Made by a program: the position numbers and the translations under genes
The notes under the pieces: generated by a model
Databases searched by the model: none
What the model saw: only the letters and a program-made list of their open reading frames with translations
What the model was told of the DNA's origin: nothing
Part shown: piece after piece, positions 23,264 through 30,529 of the stretch
Layout of the letters: every line of letters starts with the position of its first letter
How positions within the stretch are numbered: position 1 is the first letter of the stretch
Source: Bacillus sp. MM2020_4
Lineage (GTDB): Bacteria; Bacillota; Bacilli; Bacillales; Cytobacillaceae
Reading direction: 5' to 3'
Assembly (NCBI RefSeq): GCF_011250555.1
Contig: NZ_JAANMZ010000002.1
Span: forward strand, 124,001 to 188,000
DNA length: 64,000 nt

Positions 23264-23934
23264 TAGGAAACTCTCCTCGGCACCCACGCCTCGATGTACC
23301 CAATAACAGATAGTAAATCTTTGCGCTTGATATCCCGGTAACTAGCAACCGCAAAACGGTCTCTTATTTCACGATGCAATTCCCGGAATCGCTGGGACCG
23401 TATGTCTTGGTTATTTTCTAATTCATAAACCCTATGACCAATGGCTCTTTGTACTCGACGTTGTTCGCCGTGGTCTAAGGTGATTTGTTGCTCCACCATG
23501 CCGCGGACTTCTTTAATTTCCTCTTTGACTACAGTGATTTCTTCGGCTGTTTCCAGTGATAATTTCATGGATGCCATAAGCTGCTCTTTTTCAGATAAAA
23601 CACGAGGACCGCTTAACTGCTCCCGCATTTTCTTAAACGCTTGAATAAATTGAACTTTGAATTTCATTGCTTCGGGAGTGACATAAGCCATGGCAACTAA
23701 TGTAAACGCGTCTTCCGTGAGATTAATTTTCCGATACTGTCTACCGCGTTCGTTTGTATAAGTTGACTCCTTAAAGTTTAGGAGTGAAAATTCTATTTCG
23801 TTCGCTTCCCCTAATTTCATAATTTGATTTTCAATATCTGAAATTACATTGTCATGACGTTTTCCGAAAACCTCCGAAACCGTTAACGAATCAGTAACAA
23901 CTTGATCTTTTTCTACGAATACTAATTGTTCCAT
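23263..23934 (-). CDS. Rha-type regulator with ORF6C C-terminus (antirepressor-like)
   Basis: 223 aa from ATG 23934 (GGGAG upstream). N-terminal Rha/pRha domain: 'VVTDSLTVSEVFGKRHDNVI', 'FKESTYTNERGRQYRKINLT', 'EDAFTLVAMAYVTPEAMKFK'. C-terminal ~100 residues ('LETAEEITVVKEEIKEVRGM' and 'RVQRAIGHRVYELENNQ') match ORF6C. Members act as phage regulators or antirepressors in the lysis-lysogeny choice. Near the start of the early operon, two genes after cro. Confidence 0.85.
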   Translation of the reverse strand: MEQLVFVEKDQVVTDSLTVSEVFGKRHDNVISDIENQIMKLGEANEIEFSLLNFKESTYTNERGRQYRKINLTEDAFTLVAMAYVTPEAMKFKVQFIQAFKKMREQLSGPRVLSEKEQLMASMKLSLETAEEITVVKEEIKEVRGMVEQQITLDHGEQRRVQRAIGHRVYELENNQDIRSQRFRELHREIRDRFAVASYRDIKRKDLLSVIGYIEAWVPRRVS

Positions 23935-23954
23935 TTCTCCATCTCCCACTCCGA

Positions 23955-24062
23955 CTAAACTTTTTTATTTTCTTTTTCTTGCATCTCTCGCTGAATTTTA
24001 TCTGCGATGGGTTTGATTAAGATAAGTAACATTTTTTTGGCTTCTTTTGATGGCTGGTTCAT
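23955..24062 (-). CDS. 35-aa basic phage peptide
   Basis: MNQPSKEAKKMLLILIKPIA followed by a charged helix. AGGAGAGGAGAAAAC is a strong binding site. Placed between cro-like and Rha genes. Unknown. Confidence 0.5.
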   Translation of the reverse strand: MNQPSKEAKKMLLILIKPIADKIQREMQEKENKKV

Positions 24063-24078
24063 GTTTTCTCCTCTCCTT

Positions 24079-24093
24079 TTAGCCAAAATGGCT
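24079..24093. promoter_or_regulatory. Operator-like copy downstream of cro
   Basis: TTAGCCAAAATGGCT matches the repeated operator motif TTAGCCAATATGGGC at 12 of 15 positions. It also forms a short AGCCA/TGGCT stem followed by T-run on the plus strand, so it could instead be a terminator. Confidence 0.4.
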
Positions 24094-24095
24094 TT

Positions 24096-24287
24096 TTATT
24101 GGTTAAAAAAAATTTCATCCATCGAGCAACCTAATATTTCAGCCGCTTTCATTGCCTTTGCGATGGGTAATTTTCTTTTACCATTTTCTACTCTGTTGTA
24201 GCTTTGGACCGTATATCCCAAGCGTTTAGCCATGTCTTGCTGTTGAATGCCCTTAGCTTCTCGAAGTCTTTTTAAATTTGTTGGCAC
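24096..24287 (-). CDS. Cro-like HTH regulator (GTG start)
   Basis: 63 aa. Whole protein is one XRE helix-turn-helix: 'LKRLREAKGIQQQDMAKRLG' then 'VQSYNRVENGKRKLP' and 'AAEILGCSMDEIFF'. The start is a GTG at 24287 with AGGTGGTGATAAAAA before it. First gene of the leftward early transcript, opposite to the repressor gene, the classical Cro position. Probably binds the same operators as the repressor. Confidence 0.85.
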   Translation of the reverse strand: MPTNLKRLREAKGIQQQDMAKRLGYTVQSYNRVENGKRKLPIAKAMKAAEILGCSMDEIFFNQ

Positions 24288-24308
24288 TTTTTATCACCAC
24301 CTTCATTT

Positions 24309-24388
24309 GCCCATATTGGCTAATTCCTACCTTCATTATAATTGCCCATATTGGCTAAGTCAATACTTTTTTTACCCTTTTTGGCTAA
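24309..24388. promoter_or_regulatory. Three operator-like repeats in the lysogeny switch
   Basis: GCCCATATTGGCTAA occurs exactly twice (24309-24323 and 24344-24358) and a variant, ACCCTTTTTGGCTAA, at 24374-24388. The first lies between promoter and cro, the second fills the early promoter spacer, the third is upstream of the -35. This is the arrangement expected for repressor/Cro sites. Confidence 0.75.
24335..24363 (-). promoter_or_regulatory. Leftward early promoter
   Basis: Minus strand: TTGACT, 17-base spacer TAGCCAATATGGGCAAT, then TATAAT. Near-consensus sigma-A promoter with an operator copy occupying its spacer, so bound repressor would shut it off. Confidence 0.85.
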
Positions 24389-24509
24389 TTAATTTTTATT
24401 TATTTAAAAAAAGTTTGATGATAAGTAAAATAGAAATTGGAATGTCTAAATTCCCTTTTAGTAATACAAACTTAATACATAAGTCGTGAATAGAGAGAGG
24501 AGGTATATC

Positions 24510-24842
24510 ATGAATAGATATGGTTCCAAAATAAGAGAAATCAGAGAGAAAAATAAAGACACGCTAGAAGATCTAGCTAAGAAATTGGATACGCATTATA
24601 CAACTGTTGGAAAATGGGAACGTGGGGAAAGAAAAATCACACCGGAACTATTAGAACAAATAGCCAATATATACGAGGTATCTGTTTCATTCTTTTTTGG
24701 AAAACAAATAACTCTACCAGATGAATTGAAGGCAGTAGGCGGAAAATGGGCAGCAACTATAAATAAATTGGAAGAACAAGAAATAACCCCCCAAGAACTA
24801 GAAGCTCTTTTAAACCTTTACAAAAAGATGAACAAGCAATAA
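24510..24842 (+). CDS. CI-like XRE repressor
   Basis: 110 aa from ATG 24510, with GAGAGAGGAGGTATATC upstream; an earlier in-frame ATG at 24486 lacks a site. Helix-turn-helix at residues ~8-60 ('KIREIREKNKDTLEDLAKKL', 'HYTTVGKWERGERKITPELL'), then a short helical C-terminal part. No LexA/CI peptidase domain and no ImmA-type protease gene nearby, so relief may depend on the Rha-type protein or another route. Divergent from cro with operators between them. Confidence 0.82.
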   Translation: MNRYGSKIREIREKNKDTLEDLAKKLDTHYTTVGKWERGERKITPELLEQIANIYEVSVSFFFGKQITLPDELKAVGGKWAATINKLEEQEITPQELEALLNLYKKMNKQ

Positions 24843-24950
24843 AAAATTTCGACAAATCTTGCAAATGGTTTAACTCTACTACCAATAAAGTAGGACGTTT
24901 GCGGCGATTTTGTGTCGAAAATGGTTAAGTTTAGATAGTGATGAATTGGC

Positions 24951-24979
24951 TTACAATATTTATCGTTCAGATGTATAAT
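24951..24979 (+). promoter_or_regulatory. Promoter of the 42-aa gene
   Basis: TTACAA, 17 bases, TATAAT, about 50 bases before the gene. ATTGGCTTA, a partial operator half-site, abuts the -35. Confidence 0.6.
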
Positions 24980-25030
24980 GAAAATAGATAAATAAGGGAA
25001 CGCACGTTCTTTAAATAGGGGGCAACAAGA

Positions 25031-25159
25031 ATGAGAATTGTGGAATGTGAAGAATTAGCTGCTGGTAAGTCTGTTCGGATTGGCGATATTATTTTTGTTG
25101 GTACAAAAGGGGAGTATGAAAACAAAGAATTAGAAACAATTGGAGAAATAGCAGTATAA
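25031..25159 (+). CDS. 42-aa protein between repressor and integrase
   Basis: MRIVECEELAAGKSVRIGDI and 'IFVGTKGEYENKELETIGEI'; beta-rich pattern without a helix-turn-helix. AGGGGGCAACAAGA precedes the ATG. It has its own promoter and its own terminator, so it is a separate unit on the plus strand next to the integrase. It could be a factor controlling integration or excision, but there is no sequence match to support that. Confidence 0.6.
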   Translation: MRIVECEELAAGKSVRIGDIIFVGTKGEYENKELETIGEIAV

Positions 25160-25160
25160 A

Positions 25161-25190
25161 AGGACTAACTTAAATGTTGGTTCTTTTTTT
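25161..25190 (+). terminator. Terminator after the 42-aa gene
   Basis: AGGACTAAC pairs with GTTGGTTCT (two G-U) followed by seven T. Confidence 0.65.
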
Positions 25191-25206
25191 GTGGAAAAAA
25201 TTAGTT

Positions 25207-25254
25207 TTGATGTTTAGTTGCCCATTTTGTACAATTGGATTAGCCAAAAAGAAA
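25207..25254 (+). promoter_or_regulatory. Integrase promoter with operator-like sites
   Basis: TTGATG, 17 bases, TACAAT (25207-25235). The spacer contains GCCCATTTTGT, a partial copy of the operator at the position it occupies in the early promoter, and TTAGCCAAAAAG overlaps the expected start of transcription (25240-25251). Suggests control by the same repressor. Confidence 0.55.
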
Positions 25255-25268
25255 GAAGGACATCCAAC

Positions 25269-26723
25269 ATGAAAGTCGCAGCTTATATTCGAGTATCTAC
25301 CACAGAACAAGCAGAAGAGGGCTATTCAATCGCCGCCCAACGAAACCGCTTAGAGGCATATGCCACCTCACAGGGGTGGGAAATTGTCGCTTGGTATGTA
25401 GACGAAGGGGAGAGCGCAAAAGACTTAAATAGAACCGATTTAAAGCGTATGTTGAACGGTATTGAACAAGAAATTTTTGATTGTGTGCTAGTTTACCGTC
25501 TTGATCGCTTAACTAGGTCTGTTTTGGATCTATATCAACTTTTAGAAAAATTCGAAAAACACAATGTGAAATTTAAGTCAGCTACAGAAGTATACGACAC
25601 CACCACTGCAATAGGCCGACTATTTCTCACTCTTGTATCAGCATTGGCACAATGGGAAAGGGAGAATCTTGGGGAACGGGTCCGGATGGGAATGCAGCAA
25701 AAAGCAAAAGAAGGAAAATGGACGGTTAGTACTCCACCGCTTGGATATGATTCAGAGGAATCTAATTTAAAAATTAACCCTTCTGAAGCTGCTGTTGTAA
25801 AAGAAATATATTCCCTTTACTTAGCCGGTAATGGTATGCACAAAATCGCCAGAAATCTGAATGAACGAGGGCTTTATACAAAAAGCAATAAAGCTTGGTC
25901 GCAGAATACCGTACAATATATATTGACTAACCCTATTTACCATGGAACCACCAGGTACAATTATAGAGTGAATAAGGATCAGTATTTTGAAGTGGATGAT
26001 GTAGTGCCGGTCATTATCCCTGATGAAGAATTTGAACTAACCCAACTAATGATTAATCAAAGGAAAAATGTTCATCCCCGGCAGGCTACTTCGAAATTCA
26101 TTTTTAGCAAAGTATTAAAGTGTGCTCGGTGTGGGAAAACGCTGATAGGAAAAACATCACAATCCAAACGGGGAGATAAAACATATTACGCTTATAGCTA
26201 TTATTGCCCGAATCGTCAACGTTCATTATGCGATTTACCGCTAATCAGTCAAAATTTATTCGAACAGAAATTTATTCAGATGACCGAGCAGTGGGATTTA
26301 TATCAAGAAGCAAATGAACTTAATCAAAAAGAAGCTGCAGCCACTATTGAGGACCACACAGAAACCATTGAAACTTTAAAACAAGAATTGAAAGACATTG
26401 AGAAGCGCCGCTCGAAATGGCAATACGCTTGGGCGAATGAAATTATCACAGATAAAGACTTTCAAAAGAGGATGAACGAAGAATCTGAAAAAGAAAAATT
26501 GATTCAAAGTGAGTTAAAGGATCTGTCATACAAGGAAGAGTCAACTTCCCAAATTGGCGCCTCTATCGAATTGTGGACAAACCTCAAATTAAATTGGCAA
26601 CATATGACCGATGAAACAAAGAAACAATTCATTTTAATTACTGTCAATTCCATGACGGTTGATAAAATAAACAAAGAGAAAACACCGGAATCAATCGGAA
26701 TAAAAGAGGTTAGATTTAACTAA
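25269..26723 (+). CDS. int: Large serine recombinase (phage integrase)
   Basis: 484 aa from ATG 25269 (GAAGGACATCCAAC upstream). Catalytic domain residues 1-~140: 'MKVAAYIRVSTTEQAEEGYS' with the active Ser, 'VYRLDRLTRS', 'RLFLTLVSALAQWERENLGE'. Then a recombinase domain ('GYDSEESNLKINPSEAAVVK', 'NTVQYILTNPIYHGTTRYN'), a zinc ribbon 'LKCARCGKTLIGK ... YYCPNRQRSLC' and a coiled-coil motif (~residues 365-430). Performs phage integration between short att sites without needing host factors. Located at the right junction with comGA. Excision needs a directionality factor that I could not identify. Confidence 0.95.
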   Translation: MKVAAYIRVSTTEQAEEGYSIAAQRNRLEAYATSQGWEIVAWYVDEGESAKDLNRTDLKRMLNGIEQEIFDCVLVYRLDRLTRSVLDLYQLLEKFEKHNVKFKSATEVYDTTTAIGRLFLTLVSALAQWERENLGERVRMGMQQKAKEGKWTVSTPPLGYDSEESNLKINPSEAAVVKEIYSLYLAGNGMHKIARNLNERGLYTKSNKAWSQNTVQYILTNPIYHGTTRYNYRVNKDQYFEVDDVVPVIIPDEEFELTQLMINQRKNVHPRQATSKFIFSKVLKCARCGKTLIGKTSQSKRGDKTYYAYSYYCPNRQRSLCDLPLISQNLFEQKFIQMTEQWDLYQEANELNQKEAAATIEDHTETIETLKQELKDIEKRRSKWQYAWANEIITDKDFQKRMNEESEKEKLIQSELKDLSYKEESTSQIGASIELWTNLKLNWQHMTDETKKQFILITVNSMTVDKINKEKTPESIGIKEVRFN

Positions 26724-26734
26724 CCTCTTTTTTT
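26703..26734 (+). terminator. int: Terminator overlapping the integrase stop
   Basis: AAAGAGGTTAG and CTAACCTCTTT form a perfect 11-bp stem with loop ATTTAA, followed by a T-run. The stop codon lies inside it. It would stop integrase transcripts from entering comGA/comGB. Confidence 0.9.
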
Positions 26735-26760
26735 GTGCCTATTGTAACCACAAGTCATCT
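26735..26760. other. Right attachment junction (attR) in comGA
   Basis: Immediately after the terminator the sequence begins to encode the ComGA segment 'SHLVLSTMHTRDAKG', expected to follow 'RAALT' in the intact protein. The crossover must lie within about GTAACCACAAGTCATCTGG. The exact core cannot be fixed without the left junction. Confidence 0.7.
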
Positions 26761-27130
26761 GGTACTATCCACAATGCATACTAGAGATGCCAAGGGTGCA
26801 GTATACCGGCTCCGTGAATTTGGTGCGAATTGGCTAGAGGTCGAGCAGACGTTAATTGCTGTCACAGCACAAAGGCTAGTAGAACTTACATGCCCATTTT
26901 GTGAAGGAGATTGTTCGCCGCTTTGTTACTCCTATGGAAGATGGAAAAGGGCGAGTGTGTTTGAGTTGTTAGCGGGAAGAAATTTACATTCAGCCATGAA
27001 GTTAGCTAAAGGGGAAAAAGTCGAATCACATTACAAAACACTTAGAGAAGTGATTAACAAGGGAATAGCCCTTGGATACATTCAAGAATCAGAATATGAA
27101 CGGCTGGTGTACGATGATGAAGCCCCATAA
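26741..27130 (+). pseudogene. comGA: comGA, 3' fragment only (interrupted by prophage)
   Basis: The last ~130 codons of the competence traffic ATPase: 'HLVLSTMHTRDAKGAVYRLR' (start of the region after Walker B), 'QTLIAVTAQRLVELTCPFCE' with its Cys, and 'RASVFELLAGRNL' to the normal end. Walker A, the Asp box and Walker B must be in the 5' half on the far side of the prophage. With the prophage in place this ATPase cannot be made, and DNA uptake pilus assembly should fail. It ends overlapping comGB. Precise excision would restore the gene. Confidence 0.93.
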
Positions 27131-28148
27131 ATGGCAGACGAATGAACAAGCAAGTTTTTTGAAGAGAACGGGTGAATTACTGGAACGGGGGTATCCAATT
27201 GCGGAAGCGATTGAATCCATAGCATTACAACTACCAACCAAACGAAAGGAGGAATTATATGGTTGTTTAGTAGAGCTAAAAAAGGGCACGCCCTTTCATG
27301 AAATCTTAAACAATCTCAAGTTTAACAAAGATTTAATCGGCTATGTTTATTTTGCCGAGCAGCACGGGAGCTTTGCCGATGCATTGTTAGAGGGAAGTGA
27401 CCTCGCTCTTTTAAAGGATCAGGATTTACGAAAGCTTCTAAAATTACTTCAATATCCGATGTTACTCATTTTTATTACAGGTGTACTATTTATTTTTATT
27501 GAAAACACATTGCTGCCAAGGTTTACAACGCTTTTTTCATCACTTGGTCTTGAAGCAAATTTTTTCACCAAGGTTATTTATGCTTTTGATCAATATTTTC
27601 CGATGGTCATCGGTGTAATGCTGACGCTTCTCTTCTTTACGGCAATCTATTATTTTCTTGTATTTCGAAAACTCTCCATCCTTCAACAAAGGTCTCAGCT
27701 TATTCGCATCCCCATTGTCGGCAGGATCCTCAAATTGCTGTTTACTCACTACTTTTCCATTCAACTCAGCTTTCTCTTATCCGGTGGAATTTCAGTCTCT
27801 GAAGCCTTATTACTTTTTGAAAAAAATCAAAGACAACCGTTTTACAGCAAAATAGCAGAAGAGATTAAAGTCAAGCTTGTTACAGGAGAAAAATTGGAAA
27901 CGATTTTAGCTACCTTTTCATTTTTTGAAAGGGAGTTTCCAATGATTGTAAAACATGGCCAAGATAATGGGAAATTAGAACAGGAGTTATTATTTTTCAG
28001 CAAACACTGTGTCACCAATATGGAGGAAATGATGGAAAAGAGTTTAAAAACCATTCAGCCAATTCTTTATTTGTTTATTGGATTTCTCGTTGTCTCTATG
28101 TATTTAGCGATATTATTACCCATGTTCCATCTACTTGATGGAATATAA
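27114..28148 (+). CDS. comGB: ComGB, competence pseudopilus platform protein
   Basis: 344 aa from ATG 27114, inside the end of comGA. GspF/PilC-type protein: two repeats of a helical cytoplasmic domain ('ELLERGYPIAEAIESIALQL' and 'FLLSGGISVSEALLLFEKNQ'), each followed by membrane helices (around residues 120-145, 165-190 and at the C-terminus 'LYLFIGFLVVSMYLAILLP'). Forms the membrane base on which pseudopilins are added. Complete, but its transcription from the comG promoter is cut by the prophage. Confidence 0.92.
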   Translation: MMKPHKWQTNEQASFLKRTGELLERGYPIAEAIESIALQLPTKRKEELYGCLVELKKGTPFHEILNNLKFNKDLIGYVYFAEQHGSFADALLEGSDLALLKDQDLRKLLKLLQYPMLLIFITGVLFIFIENTLLPRFTTLFSSLGLEANFFTKVIYAFDQYFPMVIGVMLTLLFFTAIYYFLVFRKLSILQQRSQLIRIPIVGRILKLLFTHYFSIQLSFLLSGGISVSEALLLFEKNQRQPFYSKIAEEIKVKLVTGEKLETILATFSFFEREFPMIVKHGQDNGKLEQELLFFSKHCVTNMEEMMEKSLKTIQPILYLFIGFLVVSMYLAILLPMFHLLDGI

Positions 28149-28168
28149 GAAAATGGAGGCTTAATAAA

Positions 28169-28486
28169 ATGAAGAATAATGAAAAGGGTTTCACACTCAT
28201 AGAAATGATGATTGTAATGCTCGTCATTTCAGTTTTGTTAATTATCACGATTCCGAACGTTGCCAAACACAATTCGAATATCAACAATAAAGGCTGTCAG
28301 GCATATGTAAAAATGGTCCAAGCCCAAGTTCAGGCGTATGAAATGGAACATAACAAGGTGCCCACCTTAGCGGAGCTGGAATCAGAGAATTATTTAAACG
28401 ATGCCAAAGGTTGTCCGAATGGTGATACCGTTAAAATTGATACCGATGGAACCGTCACATCAGTTGCAAAAGTAACGAATTCATAA
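28169..28486 (+). CDS. comGC: ComGC, major pseudopilin
   Basis: 105 aa. Prepilin signal 'NNEKGFTLIEMMIVMLVISV' with the Gly-Phe cleavage site and Glu at +5. Two Cys ('NKGCQAYVKM' and 'DAKGCPNGD') form the known intramolecular disulphide. Main subunit of the DNA uptake pilus. GGAGGCTTAATAAA precedes the ATG. Confidence 0.95.
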   Translation: MKNNEKGFTLIEMMIVMLVISVLLIITIPNVAKHNSNINNKGCQAYVKMVQAQVQAYEMEHNKVPTLAELESENYLNDAKGCPNGDTVKIDTDGTVTSVAKVTNS

Positions 28487-28926
28487 TGAGTCAAAACCAA
28501 AAAGGCTTTACCTTAATTGAGTCTCTATTAGTTCTCACCATCTTTATGATTATTTCCTCAATTACAGTTTTCTCCTTAAAGCCCCAGCACTCTGTAATGG
28601 AAGATGAGGCATTTATCACTCAACTACAGGCAGATCTGCTCTATTCACAGCAATATGCGATTTCCCATCAACATGAGGTGTCCGTTGTGTTTATGCAAAA
28701 TGAATATCGCTATTATATGCTTGAGCAATCTGGAAAGCCGCCGATTATCGACAGAGATTACTCAACAAATATCAATCTTAGGGAAGGTACCATCCCCTTA
28801 TATTTCAAATTCTTAGGTGACGGAGATGTAAATAAATTTGGTTCCTTTACCATCTATACGAAAAGGAAGAGCTATCAACTAACCATTTTAATTGGAGAGG
28901 GAAGGTTTTATGTTAAGGAGCAATAA
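28486..28926 (+). CDS. comGD: ComGD, minor pseudopilin
   Basis: 146 aa. 'NQKGFTLIESLLVLTIFMII' is a full prepilin signal; the globular part has GspH-like features ('ADLLYSQQYAISHQHEVSVV'). Overlaps comGC by the TAATG pattern and comGE at its end. Confidence 0.9.
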   Translation: MSQNQKGFTLIESLLVLTIFMIISSITVFSLKPQHSVMEDEAFITQLQADLLYSQQYAISHQHEVSVVFMQNEYRYYMLEQSGKPPIIDRDYSTNINLREGTIPLYFKFLGDGDVNKFGSFTIYTKRKSYQLTILIGEGRFYVKEQ

Positions 28927-29248
28927 GGGATTTTTTTTGTTAGAACTATTGCTTTCATTGTCAGCCTTGTTAATGCTAAGCCTTTATTTACTACCCTTAT
29001 TAATGGGGCTGAGAGACCAATCCAGGAAATTGGAAATTGAAAATTCAGCACGTAAGCTAATGTACGAAGAACTACAAGCAAAATTACTCGATAGTCAAAC
29101 ATATAATGATTACACCATCCTACGAAATAAAGTAGAATATAAAATCATCTGGAATGACACGGAATCGGGCGCTCAAAAGGTGGTGTGTGTAAAAGTTGAA
29201 AAAAATGCATTCATGTCCGAATCCAAAGTTTGTGGTGTCCTTGAATGA
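28910..29248 (+). CDS. comGE: ComGE, minor pseudopilin
   Basis: 112 aa from ATG 28910 (AGGGAAGG upstream). 'RSNKGFFLLELLLSLSALLM' is a prepilin-like signal with Gly at -1 and Glu at +5. Overlaps comGD by 17 bases and comGF by about 50. Identified by order as much as by sequence. Confidence 0.85.
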   Translation: MLRSNKGFFLLELLLSLSALLMLSLYLLPLLMGLRDQSRKLEIENSARKLMYEELQAKLLDSQTYNDYTILRNKVEYKIIWNDTESGAQKVVCVKVEKNAFMSESKVCGVLE

Positions 29249-29672
29249 AAAAGCCTTTACCCTTATCGAAGTACTCATCGCATTTTCTATCTTTTCAACC
29301 ATCATTTTCTTTATGGCACCTATTTTTCAAATCATCCTAAATACAAAAGCTAATGATGCTGAATTGCAGTCAATGGAGTGGGAGGTTTTTTGCAGCCAAG
29401 TAAAAAAAGAGATACGGCTTGCCACAAGTGCCACTGTTGTCTCGGACCGATTAATCCTTGATAAGGATACTGAAACGGTTCAATATGAGAAGTACGGGTC
29501 GAATCTTAGAAGACGCGTGAATTCAACTGGTCATGAAATTATCCTTCAAAACGTATCACAGGTCACCTTTTTAGTCATCAACAACATAGTTAAGATTACA
29601 GTTACGGATAGTTGGGGAAAAGAATACGGTGTGACATGCTACCCATTAGTGAATAGGAGTTCGGGTACATGA
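29196..29672 (+). CDS. comGF: ComGF, minor pseudopilin-like protein
   Basis: 158 aa. Start uncertain: TTG 29196 has AAGGTGGTG about ten bases upstream, ATG 29205 is further away. 'NEKAFTLIEVLIAFSIFSTI' has Ala rather than Gly before the cleavage Phe, which in other pseudopilins weakens processing. Includes 'EWEVFCSQVKKEIRLATSAT', typical of ComGF. Confidence 0.85.
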   Translation: MKKMHSCPNPKFVVSLNEKAFTLIEVLIAFSIFSTIIFFMAPIFQIILNTKANDAELQSMEWEVFCSQVKKEIRLATSATVVSDRLILDKDTETVQYEKYGSNLRRRVNSTGHEIILQNVSQVTFLVINNIVKITVTDSWGKEYGVTCYPLVNRSSGT

Positions 29673-30052
29673 AAAATAATGAACAAGGATTTACCTATCC
29701 GCTAGTGTTATGCTTACTCATCATTTTTCTATTATTTTTCTCTATGCAAATGGAACAATTACAAACGGAAAGAAAAATGGCTCACGAAACGGCAATGATC
29801 CACCAAGAAGAATATTATTTACTTTCATCAGTAAAGAAAATCGAATGGCAGTTTCAAACTAGTGGAACTATTTCCACCAAGGGAACTATTATCTATAAAA
29901 ATGGAACTATGAACTATCAAGCTGATCCTCCATCAGGGTTTGTCCAAAAGGTTAATTTCTCACTCAGTCTCAAATCCGGTGAATCGATCTTCGGCCGTGG
30001 ACTTTTTGATACAAGATCAAAAAAACTCGTCAAATGGGTAGAAGTGAATTAA
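29669..30052 (+). CDS. comGG: ComGG, minor pseudopilin-like protein
   Basis: 127 aa. 'NNEQGFTYPLVLCLLIIFLL' has the Gly-Phe site but no Glu at +5, as in other ComGG proteins. The rest is a short globular region. Overlaps comGF by 4 bases. Last pseudopilin gene of the operon. Confidence 0.88.
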   Translation: MKNNEQGFTYPLVLCLLIIFLLFFSMQMEQLQTERKMAHETAMIHQEEYYLLSSVKKIEWQFQTSGTISTKGTIIYKNGTMNYQADPPSGFVQKVNFSLSLKSGESIFGRGLFDTRSKKLVKWVEVN

Positions 30053-30113
30053 GCAGTTTTGAAAAAGTAAAACGTGGACATACTTTTAGTGTATTAAAAA
30101 GGCAGGTGTGTCC

Positions 30114-30299
30114 ATGAAAACAAATGATTACGTAAAATACATGACCCAAACCATCGTAAAATATGCCGATCAGCCGAAAGATGAACGTAAACGACTTCGA
30201 AAAGAGAAAAAACAAACAAGAGCTGATTTTTGGTATCGATGGTTTGGGATTCTCCCTTATATCCTTTATACAGAAGTGAAAAAAAGACTTAAGCTCTAA
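30114..30299 (+). CDS. yqzE: YqzE family small protein
   Basis: 61 aa. '[20 protein letters not shown]' followed by a Lys/Arg/Glu-rich run and '[20 protein letters not shown]' match YqzE, which follows comGG in B. subtilis and is co-transcribed in competence. ATG 30114 chosen (AGGCAGGTG upstream). Function not established. Confidence 0.88.
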   Translation: MKTNDYVKYMTQTIVKYADQPKDERKRLRKEKKQTRADFWYRWFGILPYILYTEVKKRLKL

Positions 30300-30330
30300 G
30301 AAGCAGATTCTATATCGGCTTCTTTTTTTT
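30298..30330 (+). terminator. comG operon terminator
   Basis: AAGAAGC and GCTTCTT stem with a T-run, starting at the yqzE stop codon. Confidence 0.8.
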
Positions 30331-30529
30331 GCCACAATTCCCAATAACCCTTCGCTTGACGAAACGCAATTCTTTATTAAAACCACTATCTTTCTAATAT
30401 TGTTACAATATAAAGTCCGTAATTGTGAACATTTTCTAAACATATAGTGCTAAACTTGTTAACCTCATTCCCTTGTTATAATTGCTGTATTATAATGGAA
30501 TAAATTATGGGGGCCAGAGGTGAATAGAG

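Larger units (their letters stand above)
1..26740. mobile_element. Prophage (right part) inserted in comGA
   Basis: A continuous phage genome section: integrase, repressor and Cro at the right end, early replication and recombination genes, then terminase, portal, scaffold, coat and tail spike genes running off the left edge. The right junction is about position 26,740, where the reading frame of ComGA resumes right after the integrase terminator. The left end and the 5' half of comGA must lie before position 1. P22-like portal and coat families and a large serine integrase are combined. Nothing obviously inactivating was seen in the core genes, so it could be functional, but the unseen left part prevents a firm statement. 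Confidence 0.93.

Noticed and set aside
24420..24470. GGAATGTCTAAATTCC as repressor operator
   Set aside because: It is palindromic but does not match the repeated TTAGCCAATATGGGC motif; left as unexplained.
26735..27130. Open frame from 26735 as a complete small ComGA-like protein
   Set aside because: It has no binding site, lacks Walker A and B, and its first codons are at the phage junction; it is the 3' remnant of comGA.
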